A stretch of DNA of 64,000 nucleotides from Symbiodinium natans (GCA_905221605.1 CAJNDS010002845.1:720713-784712), one strand, 5' to 3'; counted from the first letter of the stretch, positions 15,001 to 21,896 are shown. Made by a program: numbers and translations. The notes: generated from the sequence alone by a model not told the origin.

Positions 15001-15610
15001 GTTACTTTTGACATGTTTAGGTGTGGTCAAAGAACAATGCGCTCTAGTCGCTCTCAGGTACACTGCAGCACCCCGAAGTTCAGAAGATGCATGATGCGTG
15101 GGCGCTTCTGGGATGCAGGAGCAGTGGCTTGGCTCAGCTTTGCATAGCTCCACTGAGCTCAGCATGTGGGCACCATCGATGTTGGTGGGGCGATGGGCTT
15201 ATCTCCCAGGCAGCAAAACCACAAACTTCCATGGGATTGGTCTGAACAGCTGGCTGGGCATCGTGAACGTTTGCCAAAGGACGGTTTCCTGACTGCAAAG
15301 CTAGCATGCCGGCATCTGTCTGGTTGTTCCGTTGCCGCCTTTAAGTGAGCCGAGATCAAGACGGGGCAGCCGTGCAAGCACAAATGCATATGGATGCATC
15401 CTGGAACGTACGAGCTGCAGAAGATGCAAGAGAAGCTTAAGCCTGGAGCTGAGTGACCTTCAAATCGCGGTTCACAGGGTGCCTTGTGAGATTCTTTGAG
15501 GAAGATCACCAAAAGCACGTACGTCAAGTTTGATTGGTCAAAGCTGGAGCACCTGGAAGCAGCGGCTCGGCTGGAAGTGAAGAAAGGCCGACACGGCTCC
15601 AAGGTGTTTT
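1..15610 (+). CDS. TRANK1-like large protein gene (3' part, many exons)
   Basis: Gene-level entry. A chain of short open segments on the + strand, most entered through an AG, reads as one large helical protein. At about 972-1041 the peptide LKHLYTAITRTK matches motif VI of UvrD/Rep-type SF1 helicases. Downstream segments repeatedly give amphipathic TPR-like helices (for example ELYEEESYFDECIQAYL and ELYLREENFEQAASCFQ). Near the end there are two Cys/His-rich segments (14.87 and 15.37 kb). The order helicase end, TPR-like helices, small Cys/His motif resembles TRANK1 (TPR and ankyrin repeat-containing protein 1). The family name is inference from architecture, not an alignment. The 5' part lies outside the window. 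The 3' end is uncertain and could be near 14.68 kb or after 15.6 kb. Individual exon groups are listed separately. Confidence 0.5.
690..1041 (+). CDS. SF1 (UvrD-like) helicase C-terminal exons
   Basis: Two coding pieces. In 690-821 one frame reads LRLYLEDTTAQRKRPQFENF, then RHALLCSLDELKALPVW. The second piece, probably entered at the AG near 971, reads GSELKHLYTAITRTK. The latter is the classic motif VI of UvrD/Rep helicases (LYTAITRA-K/R), which contributes the Arg that contacts ATP gamma-phosphate across the domain cleft. In TRANK1 proteins the same motif closes the helicase domain and is followed by long alpha-helical sequence, as here. Exon limits are approximate. The rest of the helicase must lie upstream of the window. 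Confidence 0.55.
1509..1620 (+). CDS. Candidate exon after the helicase domain
   Basis: Directly after an AG at the end of a CCCTAAACCCTGG tract, one frame reads LPQRKAAHVFKMWEELGLV, then a charged stretch. It follows the helicase motif VI and resembles the short linker that joins helicase and TPR region in TRANK1-type proteins. No domain can be named from this piece alone. The frame stays open beyond 1620, so the donor is not fixed. Confidence 0.35.
1740..4190. other. Long intron-like stretch, no gene recognised
   Basis: I see no convincing coding signal between the candidate exon at 1.5 kb and the next at 4.19 kb. Open frames here are short and of mixed composition. The stretch is AT-richer around 2.0-2.5 kb and contains the (GAA)n tract listed separately. 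It is most simply a large intron of the TRANK1-like gene. Confidence 0.45.
3403..3577. repeat. (GAA/AAG)n and (AGAAGC)n microsatellites
   Basis: About 70 bp of uninterrupted GAA/AAG triplets (3403-3475), then a broken spacer, then AGAAGC/AGAAGA hexamers and triplets (3532-3577). The tract is open in all three forward frames as poly-Lys, poly-Glu or poly-Arg, so those frames are not evidence of a gene. Confidence 0.95.
4193..4262 (+). CDS. TPR-like helical exon of the TRANK1-like gene
   Basis: After an AG at about 4192 one frame reads VQLFRETAKLFKEVGARREE, then AGLD. It is an amphipathic helix of the kind that recurs through the gene (compare 6.45 and 7.79 kb). The adjoining frames are rich in Ser and Cys and look non-coding. 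The donor is probably close to 4262. Assignment rests on pattern and position only. Confidence 0.4.
4888..5052 (-). CDS. Short minus-strand coding signal (54 aa)
   Basis: On the minus strand an ATG at 5052 opens a 54-residue frame ending in TAA at 4890-4888. It reads MSDYYVRLMCLEFRSFLAKL and continues with FKDEGGLVQADRFGALSIL, then HAALEERLQRRC. The residue mix is typical of a folded soluble helical protein and unlike the other frames here. It lies inside an intron of the + strand gene and ends about 320 bp from a second good minus-strand frame (5373-5717). Together they may be exons of a nested gene or a relic. No family recognised. Confidence 0.35.
   Translation of the reverse strand: MSDYYVRLMCLEFRSFLAKLFKDEGGLVQADRFGALSILHAALEERLQRRCGLH
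5373..5717 (-). CDS. Minus-strand ORF, 114 aa, unknown
   Basis: A 114-residue frame with protein-like composition: near the N-terminus NPRVFLVAEYGDKILHMRN, in the middle FRPRFGSFNLPGYNQDSRVF, and near the C-terminus RPPHLWNKVSGRSQNL. I do not recognise a family. Its position opposite to the surrounding gene, and the neighbouring minus-strand signal at 4888-5052, suggest a nested minus-strand gene or the remains of a dispersed repeat. A (GA)n tract at 5353-5374 touches its 3' end. Confidence 0.3.
   Translation of the reverse strand: MRSERSYASFIPNPRVFLVAEYGDKILHMRNTRTIAALYHLPRSKHSSFRPRFGSFNLPGYNQDSRVFWEVASLVYFDAGPRTSAFSELHYTTRPPHLWNKVSGRSQNLVSKAC
5758..6013 (+). CDS. Two TPR-like exons
   Basis: The first exon begins at 5758 after TCTTCAG and reads VRAAELYEEESYFDECIQAY, then LLADPRLRELEARARSWKFD up to a stop at 5878-5880. 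The donor is probably within that last part. The second, about 5945-6013, reads EEVGRVVLLAHQVEALKARA. Both are amphipathic helices with the spacing of TPR or helical-repeat proteins. They fit the region following the helicase in TRANK1-type proteins. A G10 run at 6042-6051 follows in the intron. Confidence 0.5.
6446..6581 (+). CDS. TPR-like exon
   Basis: One frame, probably entered at the AG before 6446, reads DDHGRAGELYLREENFEQAA, then SCFQSLGLPLELIRLKA, and meets a TGA at 6579-6581 just past the likely donor. The G-x-LY-x8-A-x-x-C-F-Q pattern is close to a TPR motif. This is one of the clearest coding segments of the gene. Confidence 0.55.
7061..7363 (+). CDS. Helical-repeat exon (up to 100 aa)
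   Basis: Opens immediately after TTGTCTTCAG. The frame begins IYASVQLLQDHLKQAAALYH and continues with EHQAGQALHLLGSISR, CCPNCPHAARHLARLSLRHP and a final stretch up to TGA at 7361-7363. The helical pattern (LKQAAALYHEH, AGQALHLL) again suggests tandem helices. Cys residues in the CCPNCPH segment are unusual for this protein. The exon may end earlier than the stop. Confidence 0.5.
   Translation: MYASVQLLQDHLKQAAALYHEHQAGQALHLLGSISRCCPNCPHAARHLARLSLRHPESDCLAISALLQEHVAEVKCYRSLLQMLTRELTAVTVLCGPCVK
7528..8388 (+). CDS. Cluster of four helical exons
   Basis: Four coding pieces: 7528-7683 (MDDLADRQPFIEKCIDLHKM, then PPGDDGPYSFTCCEPC); 7785-7886 (ELAEIEPVMEGDYLMEAASF, then YEKAHPGEAL), entered after CTGCAG; about 7978-8100 (ADQPKNHARVFEKLADLGEV, then PGLFRAADAIGFL), entered after a CAG; and about 8334-8388 (AAELYSGIKALEDRLRVSEK, then LSEFKAP). 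The second and third are typical amphipathic repeats. The first is less certain and could be unrelated. All lie on the + strand in the expected order. Confidence 0.45.
8640..9126 (+). CDS. Helical exons with TPR-like motif
   Basis: Segment 8640-8772 reads IGKVCGDLAREMQTLEKAAD, then FYFKASWQRCLALDPQ, a good TPR-like pair of helices. Segment about 8850-8945 reads ALVAEAGTGEALQMAMECML, then QAKEPSFGAA. Segment about 8950-9126 reads FRAAYNYFDHLSPHWQSRLP, then RIAAMQDSYF. The first is the strongest. The others are supported by composition only and may belong to overlapping frames of one exon. Confidence 0.42.
9882..10369 (+). CDS. Two helical exons
   Basis: The first (9882-10024), after TCTGCCAG, reads VLDAKMALMQRTPEGLLIQE, then FRVLLRAGLVRKETQEVFGG. 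The second (about 10191-10369) reads IESGVSRLAQALIYMAELGD, then DAGQICELFRQCKSQGCKDG, and ends at TGA 10367-10369. Both are Leu/Ala-rich helices with charged faces. They continue the repetitive region of the TRANK1-like protein. Exact donors are not resolved. Confidence 0.45.
10554..11130 (+). CDS. Helical exons; the second with a clear GT donor
   Basis: The 10554-10651 piece reads VRKPLAAVAAASELGLPDSA, then LSVLRGCHSA. The 11024-11130 piece starts after CCAACCAG and reads NPEARKCAEEWHGYTLDILL, then TAVQQKTLSRFEGTE. The latter is followed directly by GTGTAA, which is a plausible GT donor and would explain why the frame stops just afterwards. A possible extra exon lies between them (about 10870-11000). 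Confidence 0.42.
11569..12157 (+). CDS. Three helical exons
   Basis: 11569-11730 reads KASARLEGALRELACLDYVD, then AVLRRRNGDAGSEKLALLRC. 11800-11920 reads ELNLCFGEELALARCAKAVW, then STAVQHMSSF. 12050-12157 reads VSDATWTLEQLDWYINEACK, then HWHLPMFVGAFPCL, with CCTAG/GTGTC at its end as a possible donor. All are on the + strand in order. No catalytic motif is visible; they look like part of a long helical domain. Confidence 0.45.
12540..13215 (+). CDS. Charged helical exons
   Basis: 12540-12660 reads HKYRSNIKNDAKELNNLRNQ, then QSLDPTNPAGASWRDQEKLR. 12751-12890 reads DMSAFNAQALAKGHRLAHQG, then REPCLKRMATTCKRERKTLE. 13131-13215 reads LTGFSGASQLLDPKAAILED, then LEASPRAKG, and runs into the telomere-like repeat, where its intron begins. 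The composition is strongly charged and helical. These fit a scaffold region rather than an enzyme. Confidence 0.4.
13210..13266. repeat. Interstitial telomere-like (TTTAGGG)n run
   Basis: Roughly eight near-perfect TTTAGGG units with slips (TTTTAGGG, TTTGAGGG). The heptamer is the plant/dinoflagellate-type telomere unit. It lies within an intron directly after a coding segment. Smaller runs of the complementary CCCTAAA type occur at 1385-1430, 1492-1505, 13055-13095 and 19489-19577. Confidence 0.85.
13370..14682 (+). CDS. C-proximal exons of the TRANK1-like gene
   Basis: Coding-like pieces: 13375-13480 (RLALLQRLQELCRPAGEWLS); 13630-13690 (SVQERMAPVSDLLETQARKT); 14150-14277 (FVIRIDSPKLANSARQDGFM); 14380-14480 (EAAADLWARSRADAESVLRI); 14510-14625 (DVQALLALWKPKLEKNESLA, then QTRRIASSPRFQESLDDC); and 14617-14682 (ASEFNKRAQELQRALKDIAT followed by TAG). 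The last could be the natural C-terminus of one gene or just an exon before a frame-closing stop. Confidence 0.38.
14805..14994 (+). CDS. Exon with Cys/His-rich (zinc-binding-like) motif
   Basis: After an AG the frame reads ASQVAEKVAEKVAELVLEGL, then DKLMPICPHHIYNKKCEAKE and RGECTLPKLP. The C-x8-C-x6-C spacing with flanking His resembles the small CCCH-like segment that interrupts the helical region in TRANK1-type proteins. The VAEKVAEKVAELV stretch is a short heptad-like repeat. Zinc binding is inferred from Cys/His spacing only. Confidence 0.5.
15347..15610 (+). CDS. Second Cys/His-rich exon and following exon
   Basis: 15347-15456 reads AEIKTGQPCKHKCIWMHPGT, then YELQKMQEKLKPGAE, giving a CxHxC...H group close to a CCCH zinc finger end. 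15503-15610 reads ITKSTYVKFDWSKLEHLEAA, then ARLEVKKGRHGSK. Both lie in order after the 14.87-kb Cys/His exon and probably belong to the same protein. Beyond 15.6 kb the frame runs into Phe/Gly-rich sequence and is likely intronic. Confidence 0.45.
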
Positions 15611-16298
15611 TTGGGGGGGGCAATTTTTCTGGGGTTGGCATGCAGTGCTGCACCACGCTGCACCAAGTCCTTGGCAGCCATTTTCCTCTCCCGTTGCAAA
15701 CCTGCTCGCCTCTTGACCTTTTTGCTGACCCTGACCCTCTCAGGTGCTGCAGGTTCTGCTGGAGTCCTTGCCCAAAGGGGGAGCTGACCACAAGATGCCG
15801 AGTGGTTTCGGCTGCTGCTTCTTTAAGGACAGATGGTCATGATATGTTGGGAAGGCTGTTCCGGCTAGCCCCCCAAGTCCCCAAGTGCAGCTGCAAAGGA
15901 CACCGACAAGATGTTCAATGTCACCCCGATGCACGCAGAGCTGCGAACCCCCGGTCTGATCATGTTGGTTTGTGGGAGCTTGGGGTTCAGAGAAGTGCTT
16001 CGTAAGGAGGAATGGCAAGGTGCTTCAAGGTGCCCAAAGCAAAATCTGTCAAGACACGCGGTGGCCCGTGGCCCCAACATTCCCGCAAGCAGGTTGGCAA
16101 AGCGGCCTTGCAGAAACGGTGGCATGATGCAGAAGTCTGGAGTGTAGGCTGTAGGCTGTTTTCTTGGGCATGGATGTGGGGCATGGTATGTAAGGACTGC
16201 CACATGGGCAGGGATTAGCTCATCGCACATGAATCTGTTGAAGTTTGCACGACGAAAGCTTCCACAGTTCCAGCCCCCGGAGCTAGAGTTCATATCCA

Positions 16299-16562
16299 AT
16301 GGAGACATGTGCTCAAGATCAAAAGGTCACGTCGTGTCTCGACATGGCGACTTGGTTTTGGCAGGGAGGTGGCCAGTTCAATCCTTATGGGAATGCCACC
16401 AATGCCTACATCGAGCACGCGTATCAGAAATATCAAATTGGCGTGAATTCTGGGGTTCCGGTGACTTTGCCACAAGGTGCCTACTTCATCAGCTTCGGGC
16501 GAAGACTCGCCGGGTGCAACGCTGCCCAGATTCCACATGTGAGGGGCCTGAAAAGACCATAA
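16299..16562 (+). CDS. WWE domain exon (first of two)
   Basis: The frame reads TWFWQGGGQFNPYGNATNAY, then IEHAYQKYQIGV and VPVTLPQGAYFISFGR. Trp residues at the start, the IE-x-AY pair and the closing Y-FISF match the WWE domain, which binds poly/iso-ADP-ribose and is common in PARP and ubiquitin-ligase proteins. The segment ends at a stop (16560-16562), and a second, very similar WWE follows 140 bp later, so an intron between them is expected. An N-terminal exon was not located. Confidence 0.6.
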   Translation: METCAQDQKVTSCLDMATWFWQGGGQFNPYGNATNAYIEHAYQKYQIGVNSGVPVTLPQGAYFISFGRRLAGCNAAQIPHVRGLKRP

Positions 16563-16698
16563 ATCCGGAGTAGGATGGCAAGGATCCCGCTGGCCCTGAA
16601 AAGATGAAGAGAAGAAGGGGCCACCTCCGCGCACGGACCCGGGCTCCTCTCCTCCCCTGCTCCAAGTCCCAATTCATGGCGCGCAGCTGGCAGCCCAC

Positions 16699-18132
16699 AT
16701 GGAACGTTGGAAGAGGAAGAACCCCGCTCGAGGCGTTTCTTTTGACATTTTCATGGCATTGTGTTCTCCATGGTGGACATGGGAAGGAGGTGGTAAACTC
16801 AACGCCTATGATGAACCGGTGAGCAGTTACATCGAAGAGGCATACCAGCAGTTCTTGGTTGGTGGAGCCTCTGGTGTGCAGATAGACCTGCGCCAGGGTT
16901 CCTACTTCATCAGCTTCGAGAACATGCGGCAGATGAGACTGGCCGGCAGGCTGAGGGTGCGTCGTGTGCACCGCGAGAACGGCGAAGACAATCACTGTTC
17001 TGAGAAGAGTGCTGAGGTGGCCCTCCAACCGGCCGTGAGTCCGCGGAAGGATGTGGAAGGGCCGGGGCGGACAGGCGAAGATACGGATCAGGAGGTATCT
17101 TCTCCTTTGGCTTCGCCGTCGCCGCAGTGTCAGAATCCTTGTGCCACATTCTCGCCAGACCAAGAAGTTGACCAAGTCTCGTGCCCCAAAGTTGTGTGGC
17201 TTGGGGATTTGTACAGCTATCATATGACCTGTAAGCAAGCAGCTGCAAGTATCCTGCGAAGTCAGACCTTTCTTCCATCCCGACGTGGCTTGCTGGGTCC
17301 CTTCATCTACTTCGCAGCTTCCTGTGAGGATTGTCAGGGAAAAGCTCGACAAGCCACCCTGGAAGGAGTGATTCTGAGGTCTTTGGTGTCGTGTGGACGA
17401 TGTCTGCTTGTGGATGCTCCCTCTTCGAAACACACTCAGCGTATTCTAAGCATCAAATCATGGTCAGACATCACCAAAGAGAAGCTGAAGCAGTTGGGAT
17501 GCACAAGTATCTATGCCACATCTCCTCTGGTGCGCAGAGATGAGTGGGCTGTTCCAAGCATGGGGCAGGTTTCAGAAGTTAGGATTGTGCAATACAGGAG
17601 GCTCACCGCAGACGGAATGACCACCTGGCCTTTTTGGAAATGGCCTGCCTGGGCTCACTCCGTTGCTGTAGCTGTAGGCACGGACGACGTTGCCATCGAC
17701 CAAGCTTCCGCAGTGAAAGAAGTTATTTCCAGGTACGGTGTCCGAGTGGATGCTTCTGGTAGGCCAGTGGATCACGACGGCAATGCCCTGTCCTATGCGG
17801 AGGCACGACGCTGCGGATGGGGCCGGCGCCGTGGCCAAAAAACGCCCCGACAGTCAGAGAGGTCGGAGATCAGGCGCGCCTCAAGCTGGACAAGCCGCGA
17901 AGAGGGTCACGCTCGCACCAGTAGCTCCGGAAACCGAAGTTCTTTCGGAAACCGAAGTTCTTCCGGAAACCGAAGTGTTGGACGCTTGGGACACCAAGCT
18001 TCGACCGCATGGGATGTCTTGATGAAACTGCAGGCATTTATGAGTGACGTGAGACAAAGCAGAGAAGGCCGCGCGAAGCATCGTGCGTCAGGGCTATGCG
18101 GTAGAACAGCTCCTTGCATCTTGAAAAGTTAA
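16699..18132 (+). CDS. WWE domain plus PARP-like ADP-ribosyltransferase
   Basis: A 477-residue open frame. Residues about 25-92 form a WWE domain (PWWTWEGGGKLNAYDEPVSS; SYFISFENMRQMRLAGRLRV). Residues about 165-300 fit a small PARP-like ADP-ribosyltransferase domain: YHMT with His175 (H of the catalytic triad), GPFIYFAAS with Tyr204, then GVILRSLVSCGRCLLVD, and Glu293 in VSEVRIVQYRR. This gives an H-Y-E order, which in the family supports transfer of ADP-ribose from NAD+. The C-terminal third (residues 370-477) is Arg/Ser-rich with three SSGNRS-like repeats and looks disordered. Together with the upstream WWE exon this suggests a WWE-WWE-PARP protein that senses and writes ADP-ribose. The start is not the true start if the upstream exon is spliced on. 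Confidence 0.65.
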   Translation: MERWKRKNPARGVSFDIFMALCSPWWTWEGGGKLNAYDEPVSSYIEEAYQQFLVGGASGVQIDLRQGSYFISFENMRQMRLAGRLRVRRVHRENGEDNHCSEKSAEVALQPAVSPRKDVEGPGRTGEDTDQEVSSPLASPSPQCQNPCATFSPDQEVDQVSCPKVVWLGDLYSYHMTCKQAAASILRSQTFLPSRRGLLGPFIYFAASCEDCQGKARQATLEGVILRSLVSCGRCLLVDAPSSKHTQRILSIKSWSDITKEKLKQLGCTSIYATSPLVRRDEWAVPSMGQVSEVRIVQYRRLTADGMTTWPFWKWPAWAHSVAVAVGTDDVAIDQASAVKEVISRYGVRVDASGRPVDHDGNALSYAEARRCGWGRRRGQKTPRQSERSEIRRASSWTSREEGHARTSSSGNRSSFGNRSSSGNRSVGRLGHQASTAWDVLMKLQAFMSDVRQSREGRAKHRASGLCGRTAPCILKS

Positions 18133-18854
18133 GTTTGCGAGCCGTTGCTCGATATGTACATGCCAATTCCCAAGGCTTTGTGAAGCTGCAAAGCAGCTTG
18201 CAGGGTCAAAGTTGTTTAATGTTTTGGCATGTTTTTCGTGACAGTTGATGCACTGTTGTGGTTAACAGTAAACCTGCGCAATGTGCGTCGGCGTTGTAGG
18301 ACGTTGACAAATCGCTGAAGCCTGGGTTGGGGCTTCCGTTGGGAGAAATTTAGCCGTCGTTTCACAAGAGATTCGGCTACCAAGTACCAAGATGCAATTG
18401 AATACATGCAAACTAGACGATGCTCCTACCAAACAATACCCGTCAACAACGTACGCAAGAATAAACATAATTTTCTCAATATATCTATCTTTTTTTTCGA
18501 GCCTATTTACGATCGAGAGACGGCTTCGAATCTATGAAATATTCGGATGTATGTACGCAGCAATTATATATATATATATATATATATGTGGTCAGCCCCC
18601 CCCCCCCCCCCCGGATCCACACCTATGGTTTTCTTGTCTTCGTCTTTGTCTGATTTTCTGCTTTTTCCTCGGAAAAATGCAGTCAAAACTGCACTGGAAT
18701 ACAAAAAGCTCTAGTATATTATCCTCTATACAAAACACTAGTGTTTTATGTGCATTTTGCTTCTGAAACTTGTGTCTTGCGGCCCCATAAAATTTTAGAA
18801 GGGTAGCAATTAGAAGTTTAAGGCTTTTCAGGGTTTTAGGGGTTTGTAAAATTT

Positions 18855-19436
18855 AGATGATCTGTGGAAGGCACCGGGGCTTCCCCAGACCATTTGCAAT
18901 TGTAAAAATCCTTTAAAGGGGCAGCCCTTTTCAAATTTGAAGTGTTTTAAGGTACTTAAAGCCTTTCAAAAGTTTCAAGATTTAAAGGATCTTAAAAGGC
19001 TTTAAAGCCTTAAAAGCCTCGAAACGTTTATCCCTTAAACGTCTAAAATTCCTTAAAATTAAAAACGGGCAGCCGTTGAAAATTAAGGAAGTTACGGATT
19101 TTAGACTCGAACATCCTAAAAACTTTAAACTTCAAAAGGACAGCCATTTACAACTGCAAGAATTACAGGGTTTTACGGATTTGTAAGAGTTTTTATGGTC
19201 TGGGGAAGGCACTGGGGCTTCTCATTGGCAACTTCAAAAATCTCCAAAATCCGCAAAGGGCAGCCACTTAAATACGTAAGCAATCTAAGGTCGTTAATAG
19301 GCTTAAAAGTCTTAAAACCTTCATAATCCTGAGAAGGTTTAAACAGAAGCTTAAAGATTTTTATAAGATTTTAAGGATTTTCAAAGTTTAGATGGTCTGG
19401 GGAAGCCCCAGTGCCTTCCCCAGATCATGTAAACTT
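18855..19436. repeat. Degenerate GGTCTGGGGAAG palindrome family
   Basis: The motif TGGTCTGGGGAAGGCAC with GGGGCTTCCCCAGACCAT recurs at about 18855-18893, 19194-19228 and 19391-19426, in direct and inverted form. The third copy folds into a stem of about 14 bp (TGGTCTGGGGAAG against CTTCCCCAGATCA). Between copies GGCAGCC followed by an A/T-rich run recurs at 18922, 19068, 19142 and 19261. No coding signal. Confidence 0.7.
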
Positions 19437-19564
19437 GCAAAAACCCATCAGAGTTTAGGGTTTTTTTGGGGTTTTAGCCGAGCCGCTTGACCCTAAACCC
19501 TAAACCCTAAACTTAACACTCAACCCTAAACACAAAACACTCAACCCTGAAACCTACACACTAA

Positions 19565-19935
19565 ACCCTAAACACTAGATTTCCAGAAAAAATCTCGAGT
19601 ACCCGGGCCCCGGACTCCAGACTCCAGATTTCCAGAAAAAATCTGGAGTACCCGGGCCCCGGACTTCAGACTCCAGATTTCCAGAAAAAATCTGGAGTAC
19701 CGGGGCCCCGGACTCCAGACTCCAGATTTCCAGAAAAAATCTGGAGTACCCGGGGCCCCGGACTCCAGACTCCAGATTTCCAGAAAAATTCTGGAGTACC
19801 GGGGCCCTGGACTCCAGACTCCAGATTTCCAGAAAAATATCTGGAGTACCCGGGGCCCCGGACTCCAGACTCCAGATTTCCAGAAAAAATCTGGAGTACC
19901 CGCGGCCCCAGACTCCAGATTACAGACTCCAGAAT
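19565..19935. repeat. 49-50-bp palindromic minisatellite, about 7 copies
   Basis: Each unit contains GACTCCAGACTCCAGATTTC, then CAGAAAAAATCTGGAGTACC and CGGGCCCCG. Within a unit CCAGATTT pairs with AAATCTGG, and CCCGGGGCC is self-complementary, so every unit can form a hairpin. The unit is not a multiple of three, and the repetitive minus-strand frames reading Gly/Pro/Ser-rich peptides here are by-products of the repeat. Confidence 0.9.
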
Positions 19936-20637
19936 CTGGAGTCCCGGGTCCCGGTACTCGGAGTCCCCCCCCTCCCAAAACCCCCTTCCCGAGGCCAAAT
20001 GTGTGGATCATGGGGGGGGGGGGGGGGGGTTTATATATATATATATACATATCAATATATTTATCAATTTTTTCGAGCCTCTTTAAGATCGAGAGACGGC
20101 TTCGAATCTATGTAGAGATAATCATTTGATAGACCACTTCGTAAGAATCGGATGAAAGGCCACGGATTTTGATTTCAAAACCTAGATTCTATCTTGTCGT
20201 ACTAGAAAAATCCGACTCCGGGCCACAGCGCCCCCAACAAAGTTACTGTTGTTAACTGTGCTACCGGCCCTTCCCCGGTGAAACAGGATACCCTTGAGGC
20301 CCTTGCGTCTCCTGGAGACCTGTTGTAATAATGCACCGCTTGAGAGAAAGCAAACATCCGCAGTAGCACACGGGAGACGGAGCCCCCGACCCGAAGCCCT
20401 GTTCATGCAAGCTGGACGGCCGAGGTTCGCCTTGTGACAATTCTGGCATCCGCCTTCTTGAACAAGCGTCGCTCGACAGCATCCCATCCATACCAGTAAC
20501 AAGCGCAGAGAGGTCCTGAGGGAGTTTGCAAGGTTTTGTGTTGGGGGCTGCTTGTGACGGGACAACACGACGACTTAACGAACTGATCGCGGAAGGTGCT
20601 AAGGAAGGTCAGGAAGGTCGCTATGGGCGAAACTCAG

Positions 20638-20775
20638 ATGGGCAGATCCGGTGTCCTTGTCGCTTTGCTGTGTGCAACGCGTGGTTCTGGAGCTGGTGTC
20701 GCGCTGGTCGAAGCTAAGCGGACTTCACCTGATCTTGAATCCTCAAGGGCATCATGGCCCAAAACCCTGGCTTGA
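20638..20775 (+). CDS. Small ORF with signal-peptide-like start (45 aa)
   Basis: MGRSGVLVALLCATRGSGAG begins an open frame that ends at TGA 20773-20775. The first 20 residues look like a short signal peptide. It may be the first exon of the gene whose later exons lie at 21.2 and 21.9 kb, but no splice evidence ties them together. Weak call. Confidence 0.2.
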   Translation: MGRSGVLVALLCATRGSGAGVALVEAKRTSPDLESSRASWPKTLA

Positions 20776-21173
20776 GGGAAATTTCAAACGGGTTGTTGGG
20801 GGGGGAGGGGGGGGTTTGGCCAAACCTCCCACTTGAAGCCCAAATAAGGCTGCTGTGATCTGGGCCTGGACGCTTCCACGGAAGCCGCAGAGCTGCAGGG
20901 CACTGCAGGTTTTACGGTTAAACGGTTTGGCTCATTGGTTCTTGGGGTTCTTGGGCTGGATCTAACTGGTACTGTTACTCAGCTTCTCGTACCTCGACTT
21001 TCCCACTGCCTTCATATGTTGAACAGCTACGCACACTTGTCTACATGATGTTTTCTGCTCGGGCCCTCGAGTTTCCTGAGTCAGCTGACTGTGCTGGTGG
21101 ACACCGGGAATTTGATGGTTAGGATGGTACGCTGGCATGTGCCGTTGCTCTGAGAAGCGTACCTGCACATCTC

Positions 21174-21330
21174 AGGTGCTCCTGCGCATGTGCCGCAGTC
21201 TATACCACTACCCTGACGTAGAGGCATTCTGCGGCGTTCTGGCACGTGTTGTCTGTGCAGCTTCGACTGTCATCTTGAGCGGCATTGAGCGTTGCCTGGA
21301 CTGGATGCAGCAACTTGCGCTTGTGTGGCA
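21174..21330 (+). CDS. Exon of an unrecognised gene
   Basis: Opens after ACATCTCAG and reads VLLRMCRSLYHYPDVEAFCG, then VLARVVCAASTVILSGIERC and LDWMQQL. Hydrophobic helical segments alternate with polar ones. No family recognised. Its neighbour at 21897 is of similar quality and could be the next exon. Confidence 0.35.
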
Positions 21331-21896
21331 TGTTGTCATATGTTGCAATATGTTCCAGCGGGTCGGACACCTCCACCCAGCTGGCCTCGCCAAGTTTGCA
21401 CACCGAACCACCCTGTTGCGACTCGTGTCATTGGCCCTCTTGTGTTCGGACAAGTTTGGCCTTTGTTCGGGCTCAGGGCTTTGAATCGCCAGTAAGAAAA
21501 AGCATGCAGAGGCCGCTGAGCTAGCAAAGGCCACCCTGGGACAAGTGCGCCCCTCGGCCTGATATTTTCAGAATTTCACGTGTTTCGTCATGGTCATATC
21601 ATGTGGTTCCTCATGCGGCGTTGCCGTCACGAAGAAATTTACAAGGCCAGTGACGCATGATATACAGTTAGGCCCTTTTTGGGCCTTTTGCCAGCTTCGT
21701 ACGCATGCTTTTGTGTCAGAGGGCTGTTGCGGGTGCACTGTTGTTTCTTTCGGTAGTGTGCTCAACGTAGCTTGTGCTCAACGTAGCTTGTGCTCAACGA
21801 GGCTTAGCTCCTTCGGAGAGCCAAACCTTAACTTATGAGAAGGCCCCAACCTCTGAACTGAGCTGTGTCTTGCCCGTGCATATCGAGTTCTGAGGA

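Larger units (their letters stand above)
18477..20112. mobile_element. Non-coding hairpin-rich element with nested direct and inverted repeats
   Basis: Outer 60-bp direct repeats at 18477-18536 and 20053-20112 share CGAGCCT and GATCGAGAGACGGCTTCG with few mismatches. Inside them the ends are inverted: (TA)n then C17 then GGATCCACACCTATGG on the left (18563-18628), and CCAAATGTGTGGATCATG then G18 then (TA)n on the right (19995-20047). The interior is AT-rich, without a credible gene, and holds several palindromes and a 49-bp minisatellite. Open frames reading through the G/C and TA tracts (poly-Pro, YIYI) are by-products. It is probably a non-autonomous mobile element or a composite repeat. 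Confidence 0.5.

Noticed and set aside
19568-20050. 160-aa minus-strand frame with Gly/Pro/Ser repeats (LESGVRGPGTPDFFW-like)
   Set aside because: Translation of the 49-bp minisatellite, poly-G and (TA)n; the unit is not a multiple of three.
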